Of a stretch of 64,000 nucleotides of DNA, positions 9,929-21,567 are shown in pieces. Positions within the stretch are counted from its first letter, which is position 1, and the number at the start of each line of letters is the position of its first letter. Below the pieces are notes generated by a model. It ran no database searches. It worked only from the letters and a program-made list of their open reading frames with translations, and was not told the DNA's origin. A program made the translations under genes and the position numbers. Location: contig CM042697.1 in the NCBI GenBank assembly GCA_023614405.1, positions 464,300,744-464,364,743 of the forward strand. Reading direction: 5' to 3'. This DNA is from Avena insularis (Eukaryota; Streptophyta; Magnoliopsida; Poales; Poaceae).

Positions 9929-10206
9929 GCATCGCAATAGAGTGTAAAGGTCGTTCCAGGCCATTGGTTCACATATGCCAAGCCAAAACTCCTGCCTCCG
10001 TATTGTGATGGTGACATCTTATTTGTTCCGTTTGATTACTGCTAGCTATTTACTCAGTTTGTTGTGTATGTACCGAAGGAACTAATTGGATAATGTGCTG
10101 CTGTTGCTTGTGCTCTTATTTTGGTACTACTTGGATAACGTCAAGCACATTTTTCTTTGTTTGCAAAAGAAGTGCGCTGCATCTATTTATGCATGCATGC
10201 TCCTAT
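9929..10206. other. 3' flank of the NLR fragment, interrupted by the CACTA
   Basis: No gene seen. It is the host sequence into which the CACTA at 10207 inserted. It resumes at 32683 after the element, with the 3-bp duplication TAT at 10204-10206 and 32683-32685. Confidence 0.6.
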
Positions 10207-10770
10207 CACTACAGTAATGGGAAGCTGCGCCGACGGCTAAACGTCGGGGCCGTCGGCGTAGCCATCGTCCAGGCCAGCCCTGCCAAGCAGCCGTCGGCGT
10301 AGAATTGCCCTCGGCATATCCTATGCTACGCCTAGCATACGCCGAGGGCTATTTTTTATTTTATCTCATTAAACTTTGAAAAATCATAACTAAATCATTT
10401 TAATTCGGAAAAATACAAATAATATATCAAAATTTGCAGAAAAATAAGACCTATCTATCTACACTCAAATATTACCCATTTGTAAATAAAAATTAAGTAA
10501 AACATAAAATATTATATAGTTTAAAACGGGCATAAAAATTTCAAAAACGATCGAAACAATGCGAAACCTTCGCGTGGTGTTATATTATGTGACATAGTTA
10601 GAAGGAAAAATATCAAACTTGGTATATTGATTATGTCTCAAAGAAACCTTCACAAAATGACCTATCTCATTCGAGGTTTCTTGGCTTTCGGGTCAAATGA
10701 CCAATGTTATGGCTAGAATCAAGGCATAGTTTGTGATAATGTGCCCATATTGTGTATACATGTGCATCAT

Positions 10771-13700
10771 TGTTAACACCCGGATTTTTAATCCAGATGC
10801 CTGTTATGCCATACATCGCAATCCCAGGATTACCATTTTTGCGAGACATAACAGAATTGGATACCATAGTACATCATCCATTACAAATGGTACATAAGTT
10901 CTTACACAAATAGGGATCTCATGATCCAGTTCTTAATACAACATCAAGCAGCGGAATATGTAATAATAACGGTAGCATAGGCGAAGCTCCATCTTCAGGG
11001 TCACAGGCAATGCTGACGATGGGAGATGATCCTAGTTGTCGTAATCTTTCTGGAGTCCATCCTCCAGGTACTCCTCTTCATAGTCTGGCCATGGGAATAG
11101 CCAGGGACAAAGCCATGAGTACTCTTTAAGTACTCGCAAACTAGTACTAACAAGTACAGGGGTTTTTGGATAATAGGACACTAGGCTCTAAGGTTGTTTT
11201 GCAAAAAGCCAGATTTATCTCTACTAAGTTCCAAAGCTAGTCACAATTTTATAACTCCTAAGTGGGATCTTGTAACTCATGTCACAACTCTATTGTGGTC
11301 AAGTCAAAGTCTCAATTTATTTCACAAGTCATTTTGAAAACATCTGACGGGGGAACAGTATGGCCACTCCAACTGTCCATAACCGCGGACGCGGCTATTC
11401 GAATAGTTTGACACTCTGCAGAGATTGTACACTTTCACCACAACATTCGATACATCCGTCAGGAACAAATCCTGAATTTACCATACTCAGTATGCGGATA
11501 ATCAATCCTAACCTTTCAATTACACGCCCTAGTATAAGTACCTCTCCTGTGAGTTTGGCCTCCCAACCATGACCAACTGTCATCTTGGGTACTGCACAGG
11601 TGGACAATCTTCACAAGGTAGCCTCAGCTCAGACCTTCGCCGTGAGGGAACTAATACTAAGGTATATAAGTTTCCAGTCAAGCCCTACCCAATCTTCGGG
11701 TATTGTGGTTGTACGATAAAATTGGAATGGTATCGCATCCAGAAAACCATCAGTTTTATAAAGTGCTAAGGCTCCTGCCTCAACATTTTCATCACCAAAA
11801 TCATCAGGTGTTCGGAAACACATGTCCAAAACATTTCAATAGAATGATCCATCATTCCAAGGTTTTCATAACCATTTTCATCAAGTATTCCCATCTAAAG
11901 TTGATCAAGTTTTATGCTTAGCACTAGCATCTATAAGTGGGGGTAAGTACTAATGAGGGGTGGTAGACTAGTGGAGTTTCAACTAAGTACAACCTTATGT
12001 CTGAGGATGATATCAAGGTTTCTAACTTAGGCCAAATTTTATGCTCTTTATGCAACCTTCACATATCTTTCTAGTATCTACCAATCTCTTAAGTAAACTC
12101 TAAGTAAGAGCTTTTATAAAGACATAAAGTAAGAAGCTTGCAAGTAAAACTAGGATTGGTTCATCAAGTGGGTATGATCACATATGCTTAAGGCATATAG
12201 TATGCATGGTAACAAGTAAGGGTTTGCTGGCACAATATCAGTATAAGCTTGCTAAATTGCAAGTGTTAGCTTGCAAGGTTACTGGCTTGCATTGGTCCAC
12301 TTAGTTAGTAAAGCTTGCCTTGTGCAGAGCAATGGTTGAAGTTCTCCTCGGCTTCTTCTTCGTAGAATCCTCCTTCCTCCTCGTATCCTTGGTCGGTACT
12401 AGCGTCTATGAATAATACGAGGTACACAACCACCAAACAATACTTAACTACTTGCAATCATCACACGCAAGGGTCCTATAGATGATCTAACATCATCTCT
12501 AACATTACAAGATTAAGGCTTGGTTTAATTCCTTTTATTTTAGAAAAGTAATTTCTACTCATTGAAAAACTACTTAAGATTTAATATTCTCCAAACCAAA
12601 CATGGGATCATGTTGACACATGTCATCACCACATATTTTAGTCCATGGGAATATGATTTAAAGTGGTGTCACAATTTAATAAGGTTTTACCCTTTTATTT
12701 TAATTAAATAAAGTGACTAGAAATGCCTATGGGGCACTCTTTTAATTACTTGAACATTATTTCTGCAAGTAAACCTATATATTTTTATATATTCTGAAAG
12801 GTATGGTTAAATGTGATTTTTGAGAGTTGGAATCAACTCAAAAGCTATTATGGTTTTAATTTGAAAAATGTTTGAATGTAGAAAAGCTTCTGCCTTGTTA
12901 TTTTTACCATGGGTGATCTACAGATCCAAATGACTTGAATCCAACGGGCTTGGATTTAGCATTTCCAGACCTTTCTAACAAAATTAGTTTCATTCAATTT
13001 GATGCTCTGAATCGACCTGGGTTGATTTTTGAAACTGGGTACATAAGTTTGTTTGATATTAAATGGAAAAGGTTTAATTCAAATAACTGGGCTGTGCGGG
13101 AAAAGTTAACGGGCCGGCCTGCTAAGCGTAGCGCCCAAAGCTGCTTATGGCTGTCCCCACACGTCGCTGAGACAGAAGTGCGGGTATGGGACGATGTGGG
13201 TCGTTCGATCTGATTCTAATCCAACGGCTGGGAGTCATCGTCGATGTTGAGCAACGCCGGCGAGACAGAAACCTAGCGCGGCCAGTGGGGGTTGCTGGGG
13301 CTCACCGAGGTGCTGGCGAGGGTCGGCGAGGCGGGCGAACGACGAAGTCGACGACGGCGAACTCAGGGGTGGTCGCGGCATCTCCTGGGGTGGACGAAAT
13401 CGATGGCGCCCTTCTTCTCCAGAGGCGGCGGGCTCCGGTGAAATTTCGGCGATGCGCTGCTCGCCTTGCTCCGGGATTGAGGTGGGGTGGTTCTGGGTGA
13501 GAGAGGAGTGGAATGGTGTGAAGAATTCGAGCGGGGGAGTCCTCTATTTATAGTCTCGACGGTGAGACCGAACGGCATGGGCGGGCGACATGGCTACGGA
13601 TGCTAGAGGCATGGCGGTGGTGGCGATCGCGGTGGCCCTCATGGCGCGCTACGGCTTTAATGCGCGTGTAGGGGCGGTGCGGTTTGGTCTGGAACACGAG

Positions 13701-14670
13701 ACGCTCTACGCGGCAGAGGTGGCGTCTTCGACGGCGAGCGGTGGCTGTGCGTCACGGGGCCGCGAACGGGGATGTCTGGCGGTCTCCTGGGACGATGGTG
13801 ATCATGTATGCACGCGGCGAGGGCGGCGCGCGGTGATCCTGTATTCATAAGGTTGGCACGGCTAGCTCTTCCTCTAGCCTGCTGTCCACACTGGGGTGAC
13901 ATGGGTGGCTTCGGTTGTTCACCATTGATGGCCTTGTCAAGCTTACAGTGGTGCTAGGGATTAGTTAGGGTTGTTAGATGATCTACTAAGTCTAGTGGTG
14001 TCCAGAGAGGGAACAAGTTAGGCTCAATTCACTGCTCAAAACAGTGTTTTGATTTTGCTAGATTTGTGTCTACAACCTGTTTGATGAAATGGCCGCATGA
14101 ATTCAAGTTTTGAATTTTGAAAAGATTTTTGGTGGGTGTGCTAGATTGGTGCTGGTGAGTCTGCAGATGCTTGGGTTTTGAAAGTTGAGCTTGTTTGAGT
14201 GGTTTTTGAAAAAGTGGGATCTTCCCATATGATAAAGATTCAATTTTGAATTGTCATTTAAACTATGCATTTGAAAGTTTCTGGATGATCACAAAGTGGT
14301 CCTTGATACTTTGTTATGAGTACATTCAAGGGGTGCAAAGATCTAGAAAAGTTTTTGTTAAGTTTTGAAGTTTGAGACAGCCAAAGTAGGCATGGGAGTT
14401 AATTTGGTCAAAATGACCATTCCCTTATTTTATTTGTTTTGATTTACTTGTCTTTAGGAAAAGTGTGGGAAATGTTTAGATCATGTTTATTTCACCTAAG
14501 CATACATTTACAAGCAATGGAACACATAAACAAGGTGGTTCAAAAGAATTCAAAATGAAATGCATACACATATGCATGCCTTCATAATTTTATTTGGAAA
14601 AGTTTTTGTTAACCCTAATTTTGAGGATTAGAGTTCAATGATCCAAGTTTAGTATTTTTGGGATGTTACA
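10771..14670 (-). repeat. 3' LTR of the Gypsy chromovirus
   Basis: About 3.9 kb, reading TGTTAACACCC...GGGATGTTACA on the plus strand. It is strongly similar over its length to 26464-30489. A GC-rich region (13100-13860) holds a minus-strand TATA box (TATAAATAG, 13544-13552). Open frames in the GC-rich block on either strand are not convincing genes. The copy is slightly shorter than its partner, partly through a gap near 13840 where the partner keeps about 170 more bases. Confidence 0.92.
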
Positions 14671-14728
14671 AACCTCCCCCCTTAAACAAAATCTCGTCTC
14701 GAGATTTGAAAAAGGACGAAAATATTAC

Positions 14729-15034
14729 CTAGGATGTGAAGAGATCGGGAAACTCCGTCCTGATGTGGTCTTCGCGTTCCCAGGTAGCTTCCTCTTCTGT
14801 GTGGTTGCTCCACTGAATCTTGAGAAACTTGATGCTTCGGGTTCGGGTAGTTCGAAAATCTTCTTCCAAAATACGGATGGGTACTTCAGGATAGGTCAGG
14901 TCATCATTGATCTCTATGGTCCGGTGGTCGATATTCTTGAACACTTCGGTCTTCTCGGGGACTTCGAGACACTTGCGAAGTAATGAGATATGGAACACAT
15001 TGTGCACTGCTGACATATCTTTGGGTAGTTCCAA
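14729..15034 (-). pseudogene. Gypsy integrase C-terminus with chromodomain
   Basis: The frame reads NVFHISLLRKCLEVP, the usual end of chromoviral integrase, then YPEVPIRILEEDFRTT and SIKFLKIQWSNHTEEEATWE. This matches a chromodomain with the EATWE motif, which in chromoviruses is thought to steer insertion toward heterochromatin. An in-frame TGA at about 15050-15052 separates it from the integrase frame that follows on the minus strand; otherwise the two are continuous. It ends 58 bases before the 3' LTR, as usual. Confidence 0.8.
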
Positions 15035-15052
15035 TTGATACGATACTTCTCC

Positions 15053-16291
15053 TCAACGGTTCAGAATCTTGAAAGGTCCAATATATCTGGGGGCTAACTT
15101 TCCTTTGAGTTGGAAACGCTGCATTCCCTTCAATGGCGACACTTTCAGATAAACAAAATCTCCTATGTTGAAGGTGAGGTCTCTACGTCTCTTGTCGGCG
15201 TAACTCTTTTGTCGGGATTGGGCGGTCTTGAGGTGCTCATGAATCTTGTGAACCTTCTCTTCTGCTTCTTGTAGGATGTCGGGTCCAAAAATCTGACTCT
15301 CTCCTACTTCCGACCAGTTCAAAGGGGTGTGACACTTCCTTCCGTACATGAATTCAAATGGGGCCATTTGCAAGTTGGCTTGATAACTGTTGTTGTATGA
15401 AAATTCTGCAAATGGTAGATAGTCTTCCCACTTGGATCCATATTCTAACACACATGCTCTCAGCATATCTTCGAGTATTTGATTTACTCGCTCCGTTTGT
15501 CCATCGGTCTGAGGGTGATACGCGGTACTGAAATCTAGGCGGGTTCCTAAACCTTCTTGGACTTTCTTCCAGAATCTCGAGGTAAACTGAGTTCCTCGAT
15601 CCGATACGATGTTCTTGGGGACTCCATGCAAACTAACGATTCTAGCGATGTACAACTCTGCTAGTTTCGAACTCTGATATGTGGTCTTGACGGGCAAGAA
15701 ATGGGCGACTTTGGACAATCGGTCCACTATGACCCAAATAGAGTCATTTCCCCTACTAGAAGTAGGCAGTCCAGTGAAAAAGTCCATTCCTACAGAATCC
15801 CATTTACATTCCGGAATCTGCAAGGGTTGCAACAATCCAGCGGGTCTTTGATGTCCTGCCTTGACTCGCTGACATATATCACACTTGGCGATATAGCTTC
15901 CGATTTCTCTCTTCATCTTATGCCACCAAAATTGCTCTTTTAAATCTTGATACATCTTAGTTCCTCCGGGATGGATAGAATAAAGAGTATCATGAGCCTC
16001 CTTCAGAATAACTTCTTTCAACTCAGAATCTGCTGGTACACAAAGGCGTCCTTTGTACCACAAAACTCCTTCTTCGTCCTCGGTGAATCCAGGTACTTTG
16101 CCTGTACCGATACGACGCTTGATTCCGTCAATACTAGCATTTCCCTTCTGCGCCTCTTTAATCTGATTGATCAAAGTGGGCTGAAGTTCTATACTAGCCA
16201 AAATCCTTCGCTCACTAATTCCATTCGAAAATCTTCCATCTCTTTGTGCAAACTTGGTTGCTCCTTCAAAATCATGGAGTTCAAGTGGCAC
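15053..16291 (-). CDS. Gypsy pol: integrase
   Basis: About 412 residues. The N-terminal zinc-binding region shows the His-His ([18 protein letters not shown]) and Cys-Cys ([16 protein letters not shown]) pairs. The core has the first Asp in [15 protein letters not shown], the second in [14 protein letters not shown] and the Glu in [20 protein letters not shown]. The C-terminal GPF/Y-type segment ([13 protein letters not shown]) follows. The N-terminal end overlaps the RT-RNase H frame in another phase, which implies a frameshift around 16190-16290 because both belong to one polyprotein in intact relatives. Confidence 0.9.
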   Translation of the reverse strand: MPLELHDFEGATKFAQRDGRFSNGISERRILASIELQPTLINQIKEAQKGNASIDGIKRRIGTGKVPGFTEDEEGVLWYKGRLCVPADSELKEVILKEAHDTLYSIHPGGTKMYQDLKEQFWWHKMKREIGSYIAKCDICQRVKAGHQRPAGLLQPLQIPECKWDSVGMDFFTGLPTSSRGNDSIWVIVDRLSKVAHFLPVKTTYQSSKLAELYIARIVSLHGVPKNIVSDRGTQFTSRFWKKVQEGLGTRLDFSTAYHPQTDGQTERVNQILEDMLRACVLEYGSKWEDYLPFAEFSYNNSYQANLQMAPFEFMYGRKCHTPLNWSEVGESQIFGPDILQEAEEKVHKIHEHLKTAQSRQKSYADKRRRDLTFNIGDFVYLKVSPLKGMQRFQLKGKLAPRYIGPFKILNR

Positions 16292-17592
16292 GGCAATCTG
16301 CTAAGGGCATCGGCTACCACGTTGGCTTTACCAGGGTGATAGTGAATGTCCGGGTCATAATCCTTGATTAGCTCTATCCATCTTCTCTGCCTCATATTCA
16401 TCTCCTTTTGAGTGAATATATACTTTAGGCTCTTGTGATCCGTATAGATCTCACAACGGTTTCCCATCAGGTAAGGTCTCCATGTTTTCAGGGCTAGAAC
16501 TACGGCTGCGAGTTCGAGATTATGGGTGGGGTAGTTTTGCTCATGTTGCTTCAGTTGTCGAGATAGATAAGATATAACTTTGCCTTCTTGCATTATCACA
16601 CATCCAAGACCGATCTTGGATGCGTCACAATACACATCGAAGGGCTTCGTGATATCCGGCATGATCAAGATTGGGGCTGAAATCAATCTCCTCTTGAGTT
16701 CTTGAAAACTTGCTTCACACTTGTCGGTCCATTCAAACTTCTTGTCCTTCTTCAGCAATTGGGTCATGGGTCTGGCGATACTAGAGAATCCTTCTACGAA
16801 TTTGCGGTAATATCCCGCCAATTCGATAAATGCACGAACTTGGGTTTGACTGGTTGGGGCTTGCCAATCTTCTACATCTTTCACTTTGGCAGGGTCAACG
16901 GCAATTCCTCCGGCTGATACAATGTGACCGAGGAATCCTACCTCCTGTAACCAGAATTCACATTTGCTAAACTTTGCATACAGCTGATGCTCTCTAAGGG
17001 TTCCAAGAATGGTCCTTAGGTGTAGCTCATGTTCTTCTTCTGATTTGGAATAAATCAGAATGTCATCGATGAAAACAACGACAAACTTATCCAGGAAGTC
17101 CATAAAAATCTTATTCATGAGATTCATGAAATAAGAGGGGGCATTGGTTAATCCAAAAGACATGACTGTATACTCGTACAATCCATATCTTGTGGTAAAG
17201 GCAGTCTTTGGAATATCCTCTGCACGAATTTTGAGTTGATGATAGCCAGTTCTAAGATCAATCTTAGAAAACACTTTGGCACCGGTCAACTGATCAAACA
17301 AATCTTCTATCTTGGGCAAGGGGTACTTGTTCTTGATGGTGACATCATTCAATTTCCGATAATCTGTACACAAACGGTTACCTCCATCCTTCTTGTCCAC
17401 AAACAAGACAGGTGATCTCCATGGTGACGCACTTGGTTGAATTAATCCAATTTCCAGCATGGAATCCAGTTGCTTCTTCAATTCGGCGAGATCTGACGTG
17501 TTCATACTATATGGTGTCTGGGCTATGGGTCCGGTTCCAGGAATTAGTTCGATGATAAACTCGATATCCCAATCTGGGGGCATACCGGGCAA
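16189..17592 (-). CDS. Gypsy pol: reverse transcriptase and RNase H
   Basis: About 467 residues. RT blocks in order: [74 protein letters not shown] and the catalytic FIDDILIYS (near 17055-17080). RNase H follows with [37 protein letters not shown] and [10 protein letters not shown], ending in ADALSR. The region looks intact, with all expected catalytic Asp residues of RT present. The last part after ADALSRLP overlaps the integrase frame through a probable frameshift. Confidence 0.92.
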   Translation of the reverse strand: MPGMPPDWDIEFIIELIPGTGPIAQTPYSMNTSDLAELKKQLDSMLEIGLIQPSASPWRSPVLFVDKKDGGNRLCTDYRKLNDVTIKNKYPLPKIEDLFDQLTGAKVFSKIDLRTGYHQLKIRAEDIPKTAFTTRYGLYEYTVMSFGLTNAPSYFMNLMNKIFMDFLDKFVVVFIDDILIYSKSEEEHELHLRTILGTLREHQLYAKFSKCEFWLQEVGFLGHIVSAGGIAVDPAKVKDVEDWQAPTSQTQVRAFIELAGYYRKFVEGFSSIARPMTQLLKKDKKFEWTDKCEASFQELKRRLISAPILIMPDITKPFDVYCDASKIGLGCVIMQEGKVISYLSRQLKQHEQNYPTHNLELAAVVLALKTWRPYLMGNRCEIYTDHKSLKYIFTQKEMNMRQRRWIELIKDYDPDIHYHPGKANVVADALSRLPCHLNSMILKEQPSLHKEMEDFRMELVSEGFWLV

Positions 17593-17597
17593 AACAA

Positions 17598-18209
17598 CTA
17601 AAATACATCGGGGTATTCACAGACTATCTGGACTTGGTCAATGGTACGTTGGGCTATACTCTTGTTGCATTTGAATTGGCGAGGTAAGATTTCAGATATA
17701 TGCTCGATTGATATTCCGGCAGTACTGGTCATCGTTATGGCTTTCTTGGCACAGTCAATCAATCCTTTATGTTTGGACATCCAATCCATTCCTAGTACTA
17801 CTTCCAAACCTTTAGTTCCGAGTACTATCAGATTAGCATAAAAATCTATGCCATGGATTCGGATAGGGACGGCTTTGCAAATTTGCCTAGCCTTGGTGGT
17901 TGATCCGGGAATTTGAACAATCATTACATTCTTGAGTTTGGTTGGTTGAATTTTACTAGTACATGCAAATTCTTCGGTGACAAATGAATGTGATGCACCA
18001 GAATCAAACAACACTCTTGCAAGTTTTGAATTAACAGAAAACATACCCGGCCACGGCGTCACGAGCTTCTTTCGACATGCATGAGAAAAAGACGGCAATT
18101 GCGGTTGAGTAAATTCCCTGCGGCAAATCTTCTTCCTGGCTGAACACGACGCTGCTGCTGAGCTGGGGCATTGGCATTGGGGGCTGTAGCATTCTTCTTG
18201 TTGGGACAC
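17598..18209 (-). pseudogene. Gypsy gag C-terminal end and aspartic protease
   Basis: The minus-strand frame contains KLARVLFDSGASHSFVTEEF, with DSGA as the active site of the retroviral-type aspartic protease, and VVLGMDWMSKHKGLIDC, the second conserved protease block. It is separated from the RT frame by a stop around 17593-17597 and overlaps the gag frame in another phase. The protease cleaves the Gag-Pol polyprotein. The domain itself looks complete. Confidence 0.8.
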
Positions 18210-19119
18210 TCGTTGGAATAGTGGACTTTATTTACACAGTCATAACAAGTCACTTGCGACTTGTCCTTGGCTGCGACAGGCACAACATTGCGTCCAGTCC
18301 TAGGGGCAGGGTTGGTGTTGGCGGTAGCATTGTTGTTGTTGAACTTGGGTGGGGCACGGTTAAAATTGCTAGAGTTGCCGGGGTTGTTGTGATTTCCTCC
18401 GGGTCTAGGGTTTCCACGGTTGGGATAGGTCGGACGGTTCATCGGGGGTCTGTTGGTTCTTGGGGCAAATTCTGGAGATGGGTTGGGGCGATACTTTGGG
18501 GTCTGATGGGTTCCTGGTTGATGCATCATGCGACGCTTGCGGTTCTCATTGTCTTGGTTGATCTTTCCTTCCATCTGGATAGCTGAGTCCACAAGGGCTT
18601 CAATATCAGCAAAGGGGATATTGACTAACACTGTCTGCATTTCGTCATGCAGACCATTCAGGAATCTTTCTTTCTTCTTGGCTTCGGTGTCGATCTCATC
18701 CGGGGCATACCTAGCTAATGACAAAAATTTGTCACGGTATTCCACTACAGTCATCCTTCCTTGCTTTAGTTCTCTGAACTCGTCTCTCATCCTCTTGATC
18801 AAACCTGATGGCTACTGGGTTCTGCTAAACTTGACCTTAAATTCTTCCCAGGTCATCATCTGGCCTCCGGTCATTGCGTGAACACTGTTCCACCATGCCC
18901 TGGCATCTCCGGCTAGATAGTGGGTGGCGAACAGAACTTTCTCGTTGGCTTCCACTCCGGCGACTTCTAGGTTATTTTCCATGGTTTGCAGCCAATCATC
19001 GGCGTCTAGGGGCTCTTCGGACTTAGTGAAAACAGGTCGGTTGGTATTCTGGAAATTCTTGAGCTTAGATCCATGGTTGTCCTGATTTCCGTGGCCTTGG
19101 TTGTTGGGGCAAGCTGGGC
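18059..19119 (-). pseudogene. Gypsy gag, main part, cut by the nested element
   Basis: Reading from 19119: the capsid-like region (DDWLQTMENNLEVAG, LAGDARAWWNSV, MTWEEFKVKF), then an in-frame TAG near 18813, then RMRDEFRELKQGRMTVVEYR and a proline/asparagine-rich stretch. The zinc knuckle is CYDCVNKVHYSNEC (CX2CX4HX4C, with the usual Gly replaced). Gag packages the RNA into virus-like particles. The 5' 118 bases of gag lie at 25084-25201 on the other side of the insertion; TATCT is duplicated at both junctions. Confidence 0.85.
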
Positions 19120-19124
19120 TATCT

Positions 19125-20125
19125 TGATGCAGCCCGACCTACGGTCGTTACTACATCAAGGTCTCCAACTTACGCCAAGTCGTCATGGATTCCAAAGGTG
19201 AATCCGTTCCTCTATGCAAGCTCACTTCCTACCCTATTGAATGGTATGCTACTTCATACTCCGTCACATATGCATGATAGGTTCACACCGACCAGTATGG
19301 AGGCAAGGGAGGAAGCCCAGAGCATCAAGCCCGACAAGACGGAAGCTTGGAAGAGGAGGAGGAAGAAGATGATCAGCAATGCCAGTCCGTGGTACTACCG
19401 TCGGCGGAACTGGTACTACCGATCAGCGGATTACTACTACCCTAATACCGCTTCGCTTGTGGATCAAGCCTACGCTCCAAGGCCTTAAGCGGTATCATAA
19501 GCTCAGGTCCCAGAGCGGTACTACGGTACGGTTACTGGGTCCTAAGTCCCTACCCGGTCATGTATGTGCTCATGCACTGTTGGGCCCACATGTATTCCCA
19601 TTTACTTACCTATTCTCCTAGTTTATCCCCAAACTACCCTTGTTTAGTGGCTAGCCTATAAATAGAGCCCCCACCCCTCATGTATCCCTTAGGCATAGAT
19701 GATAGACTAAAGACAACCCCATTGTGGAATCTCTAGTTTTGCCTCATCCCCTTTACCAAGGGGAACGACTATCGTCACCAACCTCGATTGGACTTTGCAT
19801 CACGCATCCATCGTTGAACAAGGCCTTGGAGTTCGGTGTCTCGTCTCCAAGTTGTCAAGACCCTCCCCAAGGTGTTCTTCCCTCTCCGATGTGGATTTGA
19901 GGGAGCACGTTGACCGATCTTTCCTTGGCGAGGATTCTATCGGACCGGTGGCCGCCGTTCGGGAGCAATCAGCCTTGTATCGTGTGAGTTTTGCATGTGT
20001 TCATCGTGTTCTTCACGAGGTGTGTGTTCGCTTCCGCTACCTTCTCCCTTTCCCCTCGCTTTCCCATCGATTTGACCACGAGATCCGTGAAGATCGGGCC
20101 ACCCAAGAGGTTAACCCCTCCATCA
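19125..20125 (+). repeat. 5' LTR of the non-autonomous element
   Basis: 1,001 bases, TGATGCAGCC...CCCCTCCATCA. A TATA box, TATAAATA, lies at 19657-19664 (24327-24334 in the other LTR). Upstream of it is a region with repeated GGTACTACCG-like motifs (19390-19535), more eroded here than in the 3' LTR. Confidence 0.92.
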
Positions 20126-20127
20126 TC

Positions 20128-20140
20128 TGGTATCAGCAGC
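20128..20140 (+). other. Primer binding site of the non-autonomous element
   Basis: TGGTATCAGCAGC two bases after the 5' LTR matches the initiator tRNA-Met type (TGGTATCAGAGC) over its first nine bases. It is expected to prime minus-strand cDNA synthesis. Confidence 0.75.
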
Positions 20141-21567
20141 TTTTGGTTGCCACGGATTTCTCATCGATTTGGTCTTTTCCCCATAAATTCGAAAATTCCA
20201 CCAAAAATAGCCCCAATTCATGTTTTGGATCGATCTGTCATTTGAGTGCGTTTTGGTAGGTTTTGATCCGTAGATTACTTGCAAAACTTGTTGATCTACC
20301 TTCCTTTGCGTTCCCATAGCCTAATTCCTTGATTTCTCCCTTCGATTTGGTGTTTTTCTTGAAGATTTACCGCCCAAATCGCCCCAAAATCGTGAAAACG
20401 CGTCAAATTTGGGCGTCCCAGGACCAACCGGTACTACCGGGCTCAAAACCCGGTACTACCGCACGTCCCCGGTACCTAAACGGTACTACCGGGCCTTCGT
20501 ACAACCGGTACTACCGCTCAAAAACCCGGTACTACCGCCCGGTACTGATCAAAAACAGCAGGTTCCCAGATTTCAGCTTCTCACCATTTTGAGCATAACT
20601 TTTGCATTCGAACTCGGATTTTGGTGTTCTTTAGCTCGTTTCGAAGAGGAGAAGGAGCTATACATCATCATCCATGTTGTTCATGCTATCTAATATATCA
20701 AAACTCTGTGAGAAAGGCGGAATCCAACAATAAAGGGTGAAGATCGTCGACGAAAGGTGTAACATTCCGCGACTTTTCCCCACTTGCATTCCTTTGTGAA
20801 CCCCACTATCTTTGCGAGCAACAAACACATATTGAGACTAGTTACTCTTATGATTGCGTGGTCTATGCACATTTGATACCTTGTAGAATTCCGAGCAAAC
20901 GTGTGAGCGCTATCTCATATAGTTATCTTGTATAGTTGTTGGCACAAGGAAGAGGCAAGTGAAAAGGAAAAAAAGAAAGAAAGAAAAAAAATGAAAAATA
21001 AAAAGAAAAAGAAAAAAAGAGAAAGAGATATACATGTGCCTCATAGAATAGGAAGCGCAAGCTCGATGAACATCATATAGGTGGTACTTATTGTGCATAT
21101 CTTGTAGCCCACCAATTTTGTGCAATCGAACTAGCGTCTCTCCTTGTACTTGTGTGACACGAGCTTATAGTCTTCGCTAGGTAATCATTTGGTTCTTAGC
21201 TCACTTTATCCATCGCACAAGTCCCATTTATCCCACCGTGTGTGTTTCCTTGTACATATTTCCTATCTTGTGGATTGACTTGTTTGCTTTGTGATCATTG
21301 TGGTTCTTTACTTGCCAATACAACATCTTGATTTCGGATTGGTTCTTGACATGCCACTTTCCATACCTATCCACCATAGGCCTTGTGTGTGTGTGTTTTT
21401 TGGTTAGTAGTTGGTTTTGGTGTTCCACGTGAACTTCACTTTGCTTGGTTTATTGCTCTCAAGTGTGGCCACTTGCACGATACGATCTTCCAAGGTAAAG
21501 TAAGGTTCAACGTTGTATCCCTAACACCCTCTACCACTTCCATATACAACACTTGGTCTTGTGAAGC
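20141..21567. other. Leader of the non-autonomous element, with motif array and purine tract
   Basis: No gene. It contains six or so copies of (C)CGGTACTACCG(G) at about 20429-20548 and a nearly pure A/G stretch at about 20946-21030 (interrupted by a few T). The remaining sequence is T-rich, with many short direct repeats of CTTGTG-type words. A leader of 1.4 kb is long even for such elements. Confidence 0.6.

Noticed and set aside
9776..9964. Minus-strand frame over the NLR tail repeat
   Set aside because: Mirror of the 36-bp repeat. The plus strand has the spliced NLR frame and family context.
13363..13578. A minus-strand frame conserved in both chromovirus LTRs (also 29049-29264)
   Set aside because: Conservation follows from LTR identity. 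The proposed start lies upstream of the LTR TATA box in transcription direction, and the composition is that of the GC-rich LTR zone.
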